Below, piece by piece: positions 6,819 through 14,594 of a stretch of 16,258 nt of DNA; the first letter of the stretch is position 1, and each line of letters begins with the position of its first letter. Source of the stretch: Betaproteobacteria bacterium (GTDB taxonomy: Bacteria; Pseudomonadota; Gammaproteobacteria; Burkholderiales; Burkholderiaceae_C); NCBI GenBank assembly GCA_005882155.1, contig VBCQ01000122.1, forward strand, positions 1 to 16,258. The letters run 5' to 3'. Made by a program: the position numbers and the translations under genes. Below the pieces are notes generated by a model. The model saw nothing but the letters and a program-made list of their open reading frames with translations. It was not told the DNA's origin and searched no databases.

Positions 6819-9778
6819 ACACGTCGCTGGCGCGCCGTCTCGCGGCGGAGACGCGCGGCGAGGTGCTGTTCGACACCGCGTCGCGCGGCCGCTACGCGAC
6901 CGATGCGTCGATCTACCAGATCATGCCGGTGGGGGTGTTCGTGCCGACGACGCCCGACGACGTCGCTGCCGCGATCGCCATCGCACGCGAAGAGCAGGTG
7001 AGCGTGCTCGCACGCGGCGCCGGCACCTCGCAGTGCGGGCAGACGACCGGCGCCGCACTCATCATCGACACCAGCAAGTATTTGCGCCGCGTGCTGAGCG
7101 TCGATGCCGAAGCCGCCACCGCGGAGGTCGAGCCCGGCGTCGTGCTCGACCACTTGAATGCGCAGCTCAAGCCGCACGGACTGTGGTTCCCGGTCGACGT
7201 GTCGACCAGCGCGCAGGCGACGCTTGGCGGGATGGCCGGCAACAACTCGTGCGGCAGCCGCTCGATCGCCTACGGCAACATGGTGCACAACGTGCTCGTC
7301 ATAGCCGCGTGGCTCGCCGATGGCAGCGAACTATCGTTCGGCCCAGTCGACGAACTCGGTGCGAAGGAACGCGCGATCGCCGACTTCGTCCGCGGCCTCG
7401 CCGCTGCGCAGCGCGACGAGATCGACGCGCGGTGGCCGAAACTCCTGCGCCGCGTCGGCGGCTACAACCTCGACATCTTTCGTCCGCAAAGCGAGCGCCC
7501 CTACACCGATGACGGCAGCGTCAACCTCGCGCATTTGCTGGTCGGCTCCGAAGGCACGCTCGCGTTCACGCGCAGTTTGAAGTTGCGACTCGCGCCGCTG
7601 CCGCGCGAGCGTGTGCTCGGCGTCGTCAGCTTCCCGACCTTCCATGCCGCGATGGACGCGGCGCAGCACATCGTCCCGCTCGGGTCCAGCGCCGTCGAGC
7701 TCGTCGATCGCACGATGATCGAACTCTCGCGCGCGAATCCGGCGTTCAAGTCGACCATTGAGAACGCGCTCGTCGGCGAGCCCGCGGCGATCCTGCTCGT
7801 CGAGTTCAGCGGCGACGAGCGCGCGGATCTGCTGCGCCGATTGAAGTCGCTGGTCGAGCTGATGGGCGAATTGCGCTTGCCGAACAGCGTCGTCGAGATG
7901 ACCGCCGACGCGCCGCAGAAGGCGCTGTGGGACGTTCGCAAGGCGGGCCTCAACATCATGATGAGCCTGAAAGGCGACGGCAAGCCGGTCAGCTTCATCG
8001 AGGACTGCGCGGTGCCGCTGCAGCACCTCGCCGAGTACACCGCGGCGCTGACCGAGGTCTTCCGCAAGCACGGCACGCGCGGCACCTGGTACGCGCATGC
8101 GTCGGTCGGCACGCTGCATGTGCGGCCGATCCTCGACATGCGGCGCGACGGCGCGACGAAGATGCGCGCGATTGCCGAAGAAGCGTCCGAGCTCGTTCGA
8201 AAATTCAAGGGCGCATACAGCGGCGAGCATGGCGACGGCCTGTGCCGCGGCGAATGGATCGCGTGGCAATTCGGCCCGAAGCTCAACGACGCGTTTCGCG
8301 CGATCAAGCGCCATCTCGACCCCGGCAATTTGATGAACCCCGCCAAGATCGTCGATCCGCCGAAGATGGACGACGCGAGGCTGCTGCGCTTCCCGCCAAG
8401 CTACCGCACGATCGCGCTGACGCCGGTGCTCGACTGGTCGGCGTGGAACGTGCAGAACGATCCGACGACCGAAAAGATCACCGCGCCCGGCAGTGGCGGC
8501 GACAGCACCGGCGGCTTCGCCAAGGCGGTCGAGATGTGCAACAACAACGGCCACTGCCGTAAGTTCGACGCCGGCACGATGTGCCCGAGCTATCGCGTCA
8601 CGCGCGACGAGCAGCACCTGACGCGCGGCCGCGCCAACACGCTGCGCCTGGCGCTGTCGGGCCAGCTCGGGGCCGACGCGCTGACCGGTGTCGCCGTACG
8701 CGATGCGCTCGACCTGTGCGTCAGCTGCAAGGGCTGCAAGCGCGACTGCCCGACCGGCGTCGACATGGCGAAGATGAAGCTCGAAGTGCTGGCGCAACGG
8801 CGAGCGCGCGGCGAGCGAACGCTGAAGGATGCGGTGTTTTCGCGCTTGCCCGACTACGCGGGAATCGCGAGCTCGCTGCCGTGGCTCGCGAACTCGCGCG
8901 ATCATGTGCCGGGTCTCGCCGCATTGAGCGAGAAAGTCTTCGGCCTGTCGGCGAAGCGCCGTCTGCCGCGCTGGCGCCGCGACACCTTCGCGCGCAGCGC
9001 CGCGTCGCTCGGTCTCGCGAACCGCGAAGAAGCGCTCGCCGCCACGAAGGCCGCGGTGCTGTTCGTCGACACCTTCAACGCGATCTTCGAAACCGAGAAC
9101 GCGCACGCCGCCGTTCGTGTGCTGCGCTCCGCCGGCTACGCGGTTCACGTGGCGAGCGCGAGCGACGGACGCGCACTGTGCTGCGGCCGCACGCATCTCG
9201 CGGTGGGCAACGTCGACGCGGCGAGGCGCAAGGCGCGCGCGTTGCTCGACGCCCTGCTGCCGTTCGCCCAGCGCGGCATCGCGATCGTCGGCCTCGAGCC
9301 CTCATGTCTGCTGACGTTGCGCGACGAGATGCTCTCGATGAACCTAGGCCACGACGCGGCGACGCTCGCCGATCACGCGCTGCTGTTCGAGGAGTTCATT
9401 GCCCGCGAATCGCGCGCCGGCCGCTTCGCCGCGCGATTCAAGCCGGCCACGCAAGCGATGCTCGTCCACGGCCATTGCCACCAGAAAGCCTTCGGCGCGA
9501 TGCAGCCGGTGCTCGACGTGCTGCGACTCATCCCCGACGCGGCGCCGTCGTTGATCGACAGCTCGTGCTGCGGCATGGCCGGCAGCTTCGGCTACGAGGC
9601 GTCTCATCACGCCGTGTCGATGCAGATGGCCGAGCTGAATCTGCTACCCGCCGTTCGCGCAGCGCCCGAGGCATTGATCGTCGCTGACGGAACGAGCTGC
9701 CGGCATCAGATTGCCGACGCCGCGTCGCGCCAGGCGCTGCATGTGGCGCGGGTGCTCGCCGACCACCTCGTGCATTGA
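6815..9778 (+). CDS. FAD-linked and Fe-S-binding D-2-hydroxyacid dehydrogenase (YdiJ-like fusion)
   Basis: A 987-residue two-part flavoprotein oxidising D-2-hydroxy acids such as D-lactate, glycolate or D-2-hydroxyglutarate to the 2-oxo acid. The first half is a VAO-type FAD domain: VSVLARGAGTSQCGQTTGAA (around residues 62-81) and ATLGGMAGNNSCGSRSIAYG (about 135-154). FAD-oxidase C-terminal blocks SGEHGDGLCRGEW and HLDPGNLMNPAKIV follow. The second half has two cysteine clusters for 4Fe-4S centres, CNNNGHCRK from Cys575 with MCPSY, and CVSCKGCKRDCPTG from Cys635. It then has two CCG modules, CCGRTH at 789 and CCGMAGSFGYE at 918. This matches GlcD and GlcF fused in one chain, like E. coli YdiJ. 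GTG 6815 overlaps the GntR stop (GTGA) and follows AAAGGCAAAGG. It ends four bases from the stop of the convergent AraC gene. Its acid substrate is not determined. Confidence 0.93.
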   Translation: MNTSLARRLAAETRGEVLFDTASRGRYATDASIYQIMPVGVFVPTTPDDVAAAIAIAREEQVSVLARGAGTSQCGQTTGAALIIDTSKYLRRVLSVDAEAATAEVEPGVVLDHLNAQLKPHGLWFPVDVSTSAQATLGGMAGNNSCGSRSIAYGNMVHNVLVIAAWLADGSELSFGPVDELGAKERAIADFVRGLAAAQRDEIDARWPKLLRRVGGYNLDIFRPQSERPYTDDGSVNLAHLLVGSEGTLAFTRSLKLRLAPLPRERVLGVVSFPTFHAAMDAAQHIVPLGSSAVELVDRTMIELSRANPAFKSTIENALVGEPAAILLVEFSGDERADLLRRLKSLVELMGELRLPNSVVEMTADAPQKALWDVRKAGLNIMMSLKGDGKPVSFIEDCAVPLQHLAEYTAALTEVFRKHGTRGTWYAHASVGTLHVRPILDMRRDGATKMRAIAEEASELVRKFKGAYSGEHGDGLCRGEWIAWQFGPKLNDAFRAIKRHLDPGNLMNPAKIVDPPKMDDARLLRFPPSYRTIALTPVLDWSAWNVQNDPTTEKITAPGSGGDSTGGFAKAVEMCNNNGHCRKFDAGTMCPSYRVTRDEQHLTRGRANTLRLALSGQLGADALTGVAVRDALDLCVSCKGCKRDCPTGVDMAKMKLEVLAQRRARGERTLKDAVFSRLPDYAGIASSLPWLANSRDHVPGLAALSEKVFGLSAKRRLPRWRRDTFARSAASLGLANREEALAATKAAVLFVDTFNAIFETENAHAAVRVLRSAGYAVHVASASDGRALCCGRTHLAVGNVDAARRKARALLDALLPFAQRGIAIVGLEPSCLLTLRDEMLSMNLGHDAATLADHALLFEEFIARESRAGRFAARFKPATQAMLVHGHCHQKAFGAMQPVLDVLRLIPDAAPSLIDSSCCGMAGSFGYEASHHAVSMQMAELNLLPAVRAAPEALIVADGTSCRHQIADAASRQALHVARVLADHLVH

Positions 9779-9782
9779 CGCA

Positions 9783-10781
9783 TCAAGCCCGACGCCCTCG
9801 CCCGCCTTGCGCCAGCGTCGTCGACGGCGCCTCGCCGAAGCGCTGCCGGTACTCGACCGCAAAGCGCCCCATGTGGGTGAAGCCGCAGCGCATCGCGATC
9901 TGGCTCACGGTGTCGCCCGGCTGCGCGTGGCGCAACGCGTCGCGCACGCGCTCGTAGCGCGCGTTGCTGAGGTAGCGCATCGGCGAGACGCCGGTGAAGT
10001 CGCGGAAGTGCTTGAACAGCGTTCGTCCCGGCACACGCGACTGCTCGACGAGGTCGGTCATCGTCACGCCGTCGGCGAGGTTCGCTTGGATGTATTCGAT
10101 CGCCCGCTTCACGTCGCGCGGCGCGACCGGACGATCGAGGCGCCGCAGCGCGTCGCTGTAGCTGTGCGGGTGCGAGAGCAGCAGCCCGGTGATCAACAGC
10201 TCCTCGAGGCGGGCCATCGCGTGCGGCTCCCACAGCATCGAGTCCTCGCATTCGAGCTCGTGCGCCGCGAAGTGCAGCAGCCGGCCGAGGCTGCGGCCGT
10301 AGCCTGAGCCCATGTCGACGCTCGGCTCGAACGCGACGAGCTGGCGCGGCACGTCGCCGAGCAGCGCCGTGAGCTGGCGCGCCATCGCGCCGCGCGTCAG
10401 CGACACGTTGAAGCGCGCGCTGCCGGCCGCGGAGCGCAGCACGTTTTCCTGCATCGGCGCGCACACCGCCGCGTGGCCCGCATCGCAAGCGACGCTGGCA
10501 CGCCCGGTCGTCGTCTCGATGCTGCCGCATACCGGCAGCTGGATCCAGTAGTCGTCGCGCGCCGGCGTGGCGCGAACCGTCACCGCTGCGCCGTAGTGGA
10601 TGTAGCCGATGAACGCGCCGGGCAGGTAGACGCCGTTGATGTGAACGTCGAGCCCCGGCAGGTCGCGCGGCAGGACCTCGAAGCGGAATTCCTTGCCGCG
10701 CAGAAACGCGCGCGTCTGCTCCGCGTCGCGGCTGTGGAAGATCTTCTGCCGCTCGAGAAGCGGCGCGGTGCCCGGGCTCAT
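9783..10781 (-). CDS. AraC-family transcriptional regulator
   Basis: A 332-residue regulator. The N-terminal 200 residues resemble the AraC-binding-like domain found in regulators of aromatic or amine catabolism (for example LERQKIFHSRDAEQTRAFL and DDYWIQLPVCGSIETTT). The C-terminal hundred residues hold the two helix-turn-helix motifs: VTMTDLVEQSRVPGRTLFKHF and TVSQIAMRCGFTHMGRFAVE, followed by YRQRFGEAPSTTL. ATG at 10781 was preferred because it places MSPGTAPLLERQKIF at the usual domain start; an in-frame ATG at 10817 would add 12 residues. Neither has a good Shine-Dalgarno. It is divergent from the peroxiredoxin gene and convergent with the dehydrogenase, so its targets may be elsewhere; peroxiredoxin control is possible but unsupported. 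Confidence 0.88.
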   Translation of the reverse strand: MSPGTAPLLERQKIFHSRDAEQTRAFLRGKEFRFEVLPRDLPGLDVHINGVYLPGAFIGYIHYGAAVTVRATPARDDYWIQLPVCGSIETTTGRASVACDAGHAAVCAPMQENVLRSAAGSARFNVSLTRGAMARQLTALLGDVPRQLVAFEPSVDMGSGYGRSLGRLLHFAAHELECEDSMLWEPHAMARLEELLITGLLLSHPHSYSDALRRLDRPVAPRDVKRAIEYIQANLADGVTMTDLVEQSRVPGRTLFKHFRDFTGVSPMRYLSNARYERVRDALRHAQPGDTVSQIAMRCGFTHMGRFAVEYRQRFGEAPSTTLAQGGRGRRA

Positions 10782-10824
10782 CCGGCAAATTCTGCGCTCA
10801 GTGGACAGCGCCTGCATCCCCAGG

Positions 10825-10865
10825 ATAGAGATGCCGCCCGCGCCTCTCTATGCTGAAGATCTTCA
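10825..10865 (+). promoter_or_regulatory. Peroxiredoxin promoter candidate with inverted repeat and palindrome
   Basis: TAGAGA (10826-10831) and TATGCT (10849-10854) are 17 bases apart, each matching four of six sigma-70 positions. They are almost exactly covered by the arms of an inverted repeat, ATAGAGA (10825-10831) and TCTCTAT (10845-10851). Immediately downstream, TGAAGATCTTCA (10854-10865) is a perfect 12-base palindrome at the expected transcription start. Either could be a regulator site for the peroxiredoxin or for the divergent AraC gene. The arm spacing does not match an OxyR site. Confidence 0.45.
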
Positions 10866-10884
10866 ATCATTCGAAGGAGCCAAC

Positions 10885-11550
10885 ATGTCACTGCGCATCA
10901 ACGATCTGGCGCCGAACTTCACGGCGCAAACGACCCAGGGGCGGATCGACTTCCATCAATGGATCGGCGACAGCTGGGCCGTGCTGTTCTCGCACCCGAA
11001 GGACTTCACTCCGGTGTGCACCACAGAGCTCGGCTACATGGCCAAGATCGAGTCCGAGTTCGGCAAGCGCAACACGAAGATCATCGGCCTGAGCGTCGAC
11101 CCGGTGGAGAACCACAACTCGTGGGCCAAGGACATCGAGGAGACGCAAGGCTACCTGCCCAAGTACCCGATGATCGGCGACACCGACCTCGCGGTCTCCA
11201 AGCTCTACAACATGCTGCCCGCCGAGGAGACCGGCAGCTCCGAGGGCCGCACCGCGGCGACCAACGCCACCGTGCGCTCGGTGTTCGTGATCGGCCCGGA
11301 CAAGAAGATCAAGATGATGATGACCTACCCGATGACGACGGGGCGCAACTTCGACGAGATCCTGCGCGTGATCGACTCGATCCAGCTCACCGCGGCGCAC
11401 AAGGTGGCCACGCCGGTGAACTGGAAGCAGGGCGAGGACGTGATCATCGCCGGCTCGGTCAACGACGACGACGCGAAGAAGCTGTTCCCGCAGGGCTGGA
11501 AAGCGCCCAAGCCGTATCTGCGGATCGTCAAGCAGCCTGGGACACGGTGA
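10885..11550 (+). CDS. One-cysteine (Prx6-type) peroxiredoxin
   Basis: A 221-residue thiol peroxidase that reduces hydrogen peroxide and organic hydroperoxides in the cytoplasm. The peroxidatic Cys45 is in FSHPKDFTPVCTTELG, and it is the only cysteine, so resolution must come from an outside thiol. ATNATVRSVFVIGPDKKIKM and the long C-terminal part (HKVATPVNWKQGEDVIIAGSV, then DAKKLFPQGWKAPKPYLRIV) are diagnostic of the Prx6 group rather than the shorter AhpC group. Length is normal. ATG 10885 is preceded by GAAGGAG at 10873-10879. A promoter candidate lies at 10826-10854. The gene is divergent from an AraC regulator and is followed after a strong hairpin by the ATPase gene, so it is probably transcribed alone. 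Confidence 0.94.
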   Translation: MSLRINDLAPNFTAQTTQGRIDFHQWIGDSWAVLFSHPKDFTPVCTTELGYMAKIESEFGKRNTKIIGLSVDPVENHNSWAKDIEETQGYLPKYPMIGDTDLAVSKLYNMLPAEETGSSEGRTAATNATVRSVFVIGPDKKIKMMMTYPMTTGRNFDEILRVIDSIQLTAAHKVATPVNWKQGEDVIIAGSVNDDDAKKLFPQGWKAPKPYLRIVKQPGTR

Positions 11551-11569
11551 TCGGCCGGGAGGCGGGAAA

Positions 11570-11619
11570 GGCAGGCAAGTCGCTTGCTCCGCGACGGAGC
11601 ACTGCTTGCCGTTCCTGCC
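11570..11619 (+). terminator. Large hairpin between peroxiredoxin and ATPase genes
   Basis: The central stem is TGCTCCG (11585-11591), loop CGA, CGGAGCA (11595-11601). An outer stem pairs GGCAAG (11574-11579) with CTTGCC (11605-11610). Further out, GGCA (11570-11573) can pair with TGCC (11616-11619). It begins 20 bases after the peroxiredoxin stop, where a terminator is expected. No run of T follows, so it is not a textbook intrinsic terminator; it could be a Rho-assisted end, an mRNA-stabilising 3' structure, or a structure in the ATPase leader. Confidence 0.5.
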
Positions 11620-11631
11620 CGCTTTCTGCCG

Positions 11632-14594
11632 ATGCTCGCCGCCGAACATCACGCGGTCGTTACCTATCGCAACGCCCAATGGGCGCGCGTGCGCGTGCGC
11701 GGGCTGCTGCACAACGCGGCACTCGGGGAGTTCCTGAGCGAACAATGCGGCGAGCCGATCGAGGTTCGGGCCGGAACCGGCACGGTCAAAGTCCCATTGG
11801 CGGCGGGCCGCAACGAGGCGTATTGGCTCAAGGCCATCTCGCAAGCGCTCGAGGCGCGTTCGGGTGAGCGTGAGCCGCGTCGCGCGGCCAGGCCGGCGCC
11901 GGCCAAGTCCGACGGCTCGCGCCGCCGCGCGCTCGGCGCGAGCGAGCCCGTCACGCGCCGGTCGGCACACGCGAGCGCCGCGCACGCCGAACGCTTGAAG
12001 AATTTGCTGCAGCGTGTCGGAAACGCTGCGCCGCTTTCGCTCGATCAGGGCTTGAGCACGGCCGAAGCCGCGGCCCGGCGCAAGCGTGATGGCGCCAACG
12101 AGATCGCCGACGTGGCCGGGCGCAGCCCGCTCGAGATCCTGCTCGATCAATTCCGCTCGGTGCCGATCGCGCTGCTCGGCGCGTCGGCCGCGCTGGCGCT
12201 CGGCACGCGCGCTTACCTCGATGCCGCGGCGATCGGCGCCGTGCTCGCCGCCAACGGCGGCATCGGCTTCATCACCGAACGCGAGGCCGAGGAGACGGTG
12301 TCGAGCCTGCGCCGCTTGCGGCCGAACGCGGCGACTGTGCTGCGCGGCGGCGAAGCGGTGACCCTCGATGCGCGCGAGGTCGTCGTCGGCGATGTGCTGC
12401 TGCTGCAGCCAGGCGAGCCGGTGGCCGCCGACGCGCGTGTCGTGCAGGCGCACCGCCTCGCGGCCAACGAGGCGGCGCTGACCGGCGAGAGCCTGCCGTC
12501 GCGCAAGGAGCCGGTGGACCGCTTGAGTGCCGGCACGCCGATCGGCGAGCGCCGCAACATGGTGTTTCTCGGCACCGTGGTTTCGGGCGGAAGCGGCCGC
12601 GCGGTCGTCGTGGCCACCGCCGAGCGCACCGAGCTCGGCCACATCCGCCAGCTCGCGCAGGACGCGCAGGCGCCCGGCACGCGGCTGCAGCGCGAGCTCG
12701 ATCTGCTCGGGCGCCGGCTCGCGATCGCCACCGGCGTGATTTGCCTCGGCGTGTTCGGGATCGGCGCGCTGCGCGGCCGACCGCTGCTGCCGCTGCTGCG
12801 CACTGCCATCGCGCTCGGCGTGGCGGCAATCCCCGAGGGCCTGCCCGCCGTCGCGACGACGCTGCTCGCGTCGTCGATCCGAACGCTGCAGGCGCGCCAG
12901 ATCTACGCGCGCCGGCTCGATGCGATCGAGAACCTCGGCGCGGTCGATACCGTCTGCTTCGACAAGACCGGCACGCTGAGCGAGAACCGAATGAGCGTCG
13001 CGTCGCTGACGATCGGCCGCGAGTTGATCGTGCTCGCCGAGCCGGTGCGCAAGCTGCCGCTGCCCGACGCGTGGCTGCGAGTGGCGGCACTGTGCAACAG
13101 CGTCGAGCGCAGCAACGGCGACGCGAAGGGTCGCAAGAACGGCAGCAAGAGCGGCAGCGACAGCGGCGACTCGTCCGGCAGCTGGCAAGGCTCGTCGACC
13201 GAGGTCGCGCTGCTCGAGTTCGCCATCGCGCAAGGCGCCGACATGAAACGCTTGCGGCGCAGCCATCCGACGCTCGGCGTGCGTCATCGCTCCGAGCATC
13301 ACCCGTACATGGTGACGCTGCACGACTCGGCGACGAGCGGCTTGCTGGTCGCGGTGAAGGGCCGCCCCGACGAAGTGCTCGCGCGCTGCGACAGCTGGTT
13401 CGACGGCCAGCGCAGCGCGCCGATCAGCCCGAGCGTGCGGCGCGAATTGCTCAAGCTCGACGAGCAGATGGCTGCGCGCGGCGACCGCGTGCTGGCGCTC
13501 GCATTTCGGCAGCATCCGGACCGCCACTTCGGCGAGACGGCGGGCCTGTCGTGGCTCGGCATGGTCGGCATGGCCGACCCGCTGCGCCAAGGCCTGCCCG
13601 ACATGATGCGGCGCTTCCGCGCAGCCGGCATCCGACCCTTGATGATCACCGGCGACCAGCTGCGCACCGCGCAGACCGTGGCCGAGCGCATCGGCCTGAA
13701 CGGCGAGCAAACGATGGTCGACGCGGCGCGGCTGCCCGAGTCGGCAGCGCAGATCGCCGATGTGGCCGAGCGCGCCAGCGGCTTCGCGCGCAGCAGCGCG
13801 GCCATGTCGTCGCGATGACGGGCGACGGCATCAACGACGGCCCGGCGCTGAAGATCGCCGACGTCGGCGTCGCGATGGGCGCGAGCGGGACCGACTTCGC
13901 GCATGCGATGTCCGACCTGCTGCTGCGCGACGATCATCCCGCCGCCTTGCTGCCGGCGATCGAGCAGGGGCGCACGGCGTTCGTCAATGTACGCAAGGCG
14001 GTGCGCTATCTCGTCGCAACGAATCTGAGCGAAGTCGCGGCGACGACGATCGCTGTGCTCGCCGGGATGCCCGAGCCGTTCGATCCGCTCGCGCTGTTGT
14101 GGACCAACATCGCCACCGATGTCTGGCCGGCGATTGCGCTCGGCCTCGAGCCGGCCGAGCCGCGCATTCTCGAGCGGCCGCCGGTCTCGCTGAATGACGG
14201 CCTGCTCGAGCGGCGCGAGTGGCGAATGCTCGCGACCGATGCCGCAACGATGACGCTGGCCGCGCTCGCGAGCTTCGGCTACGGACTCGCGCGCTACGGA
14301 CCGGGTGCGAAGGCGCGCACGCTCGCGTTCACGACGCTCACGTCGTCGCAGCTGCTGTACGCTTTCGCGATGCGCTCGCCGCTGCCGTTGCGCGCCGGTG
14401 GCTTGCAGCCCAACCCGATGCTGCGCCGCGCCGTGCTCTGGAGCCTGCTCGCCCAGGCCGGAACCGTGCTGTTGCCGTTCGCAAGGCGCGTGCTGCACAC
14501 GACGCCGCTCGGAGCGCTCGATACGCTCGTCGTCGCGAGCACTGCGGTGATGCCGCTGCTGACGCGCGAGCTGATCAAGGAGCGGCAACGATGA
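11632..14594 (+). pseudogene. P-type cation-transporting ATPase, frameshifted near base 13791
   Basis: A membrane pump gene of the P-type ATPase family, resembling the P2 branch. From ATG 11632: a roughly 70-residue HMA-like domain without CxxC, then RSPLEILLDQF and the M1-M2 pair. TGES is at residues 284-287, IPEGLP in M4 from residue 400, and CFDKTGTLSENRM with the phosphorylated Asp at 444. A Ser/Gly-rich insert lies in the nucleotide domain and LMITGDQ follows. Frame 1 holds to FAR (13791) and then fails. GHVVAMTGDGINDGPALK resumes in frame 3 at 13800, continuing through NLSEVAATT, LLWTNIATD and the last membrane helices to the stop at 14594. About 13 residues that normally link these blocks, including the usual SPxxK region, are missing, indicating a deletion of 3n+1 bases. 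TTG 11584 is an alternative start with a possible GCAGG site. The ion is not predictable. Confidence 0.88.

Noticed and set aside
7331..9196. A 621-codon minus-strand open frame inside the dehydrogenase gene
   Set aside because: Antisense shadow of a well-conserved flavoprotein; no motif or ribosome-binding site supports it.
10825..10851. OxyR-type binding site before the peroxiredoxin gene
   Set aside because: ATAG and CTAT elements are present but 23 bases apart; OxyR half-sites follow 11-base steps, which this does not.
10888..13710. A 940-codon open frame on the minus strand opposite the peroxiredoxin and ATPase genes
   Set aside because: It is Arg/Ala/His/Gln-rich, has no recognisable domain, and mirrors the third-position GC bias of the real genes on the plus strand.
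13785..13810. Programmed ribosomal frameshift in the ATPase gene
   Set aside because: A shift alone would not explain the loss of about 13 conserved residues at the junction, and no slippery heptamer is present.
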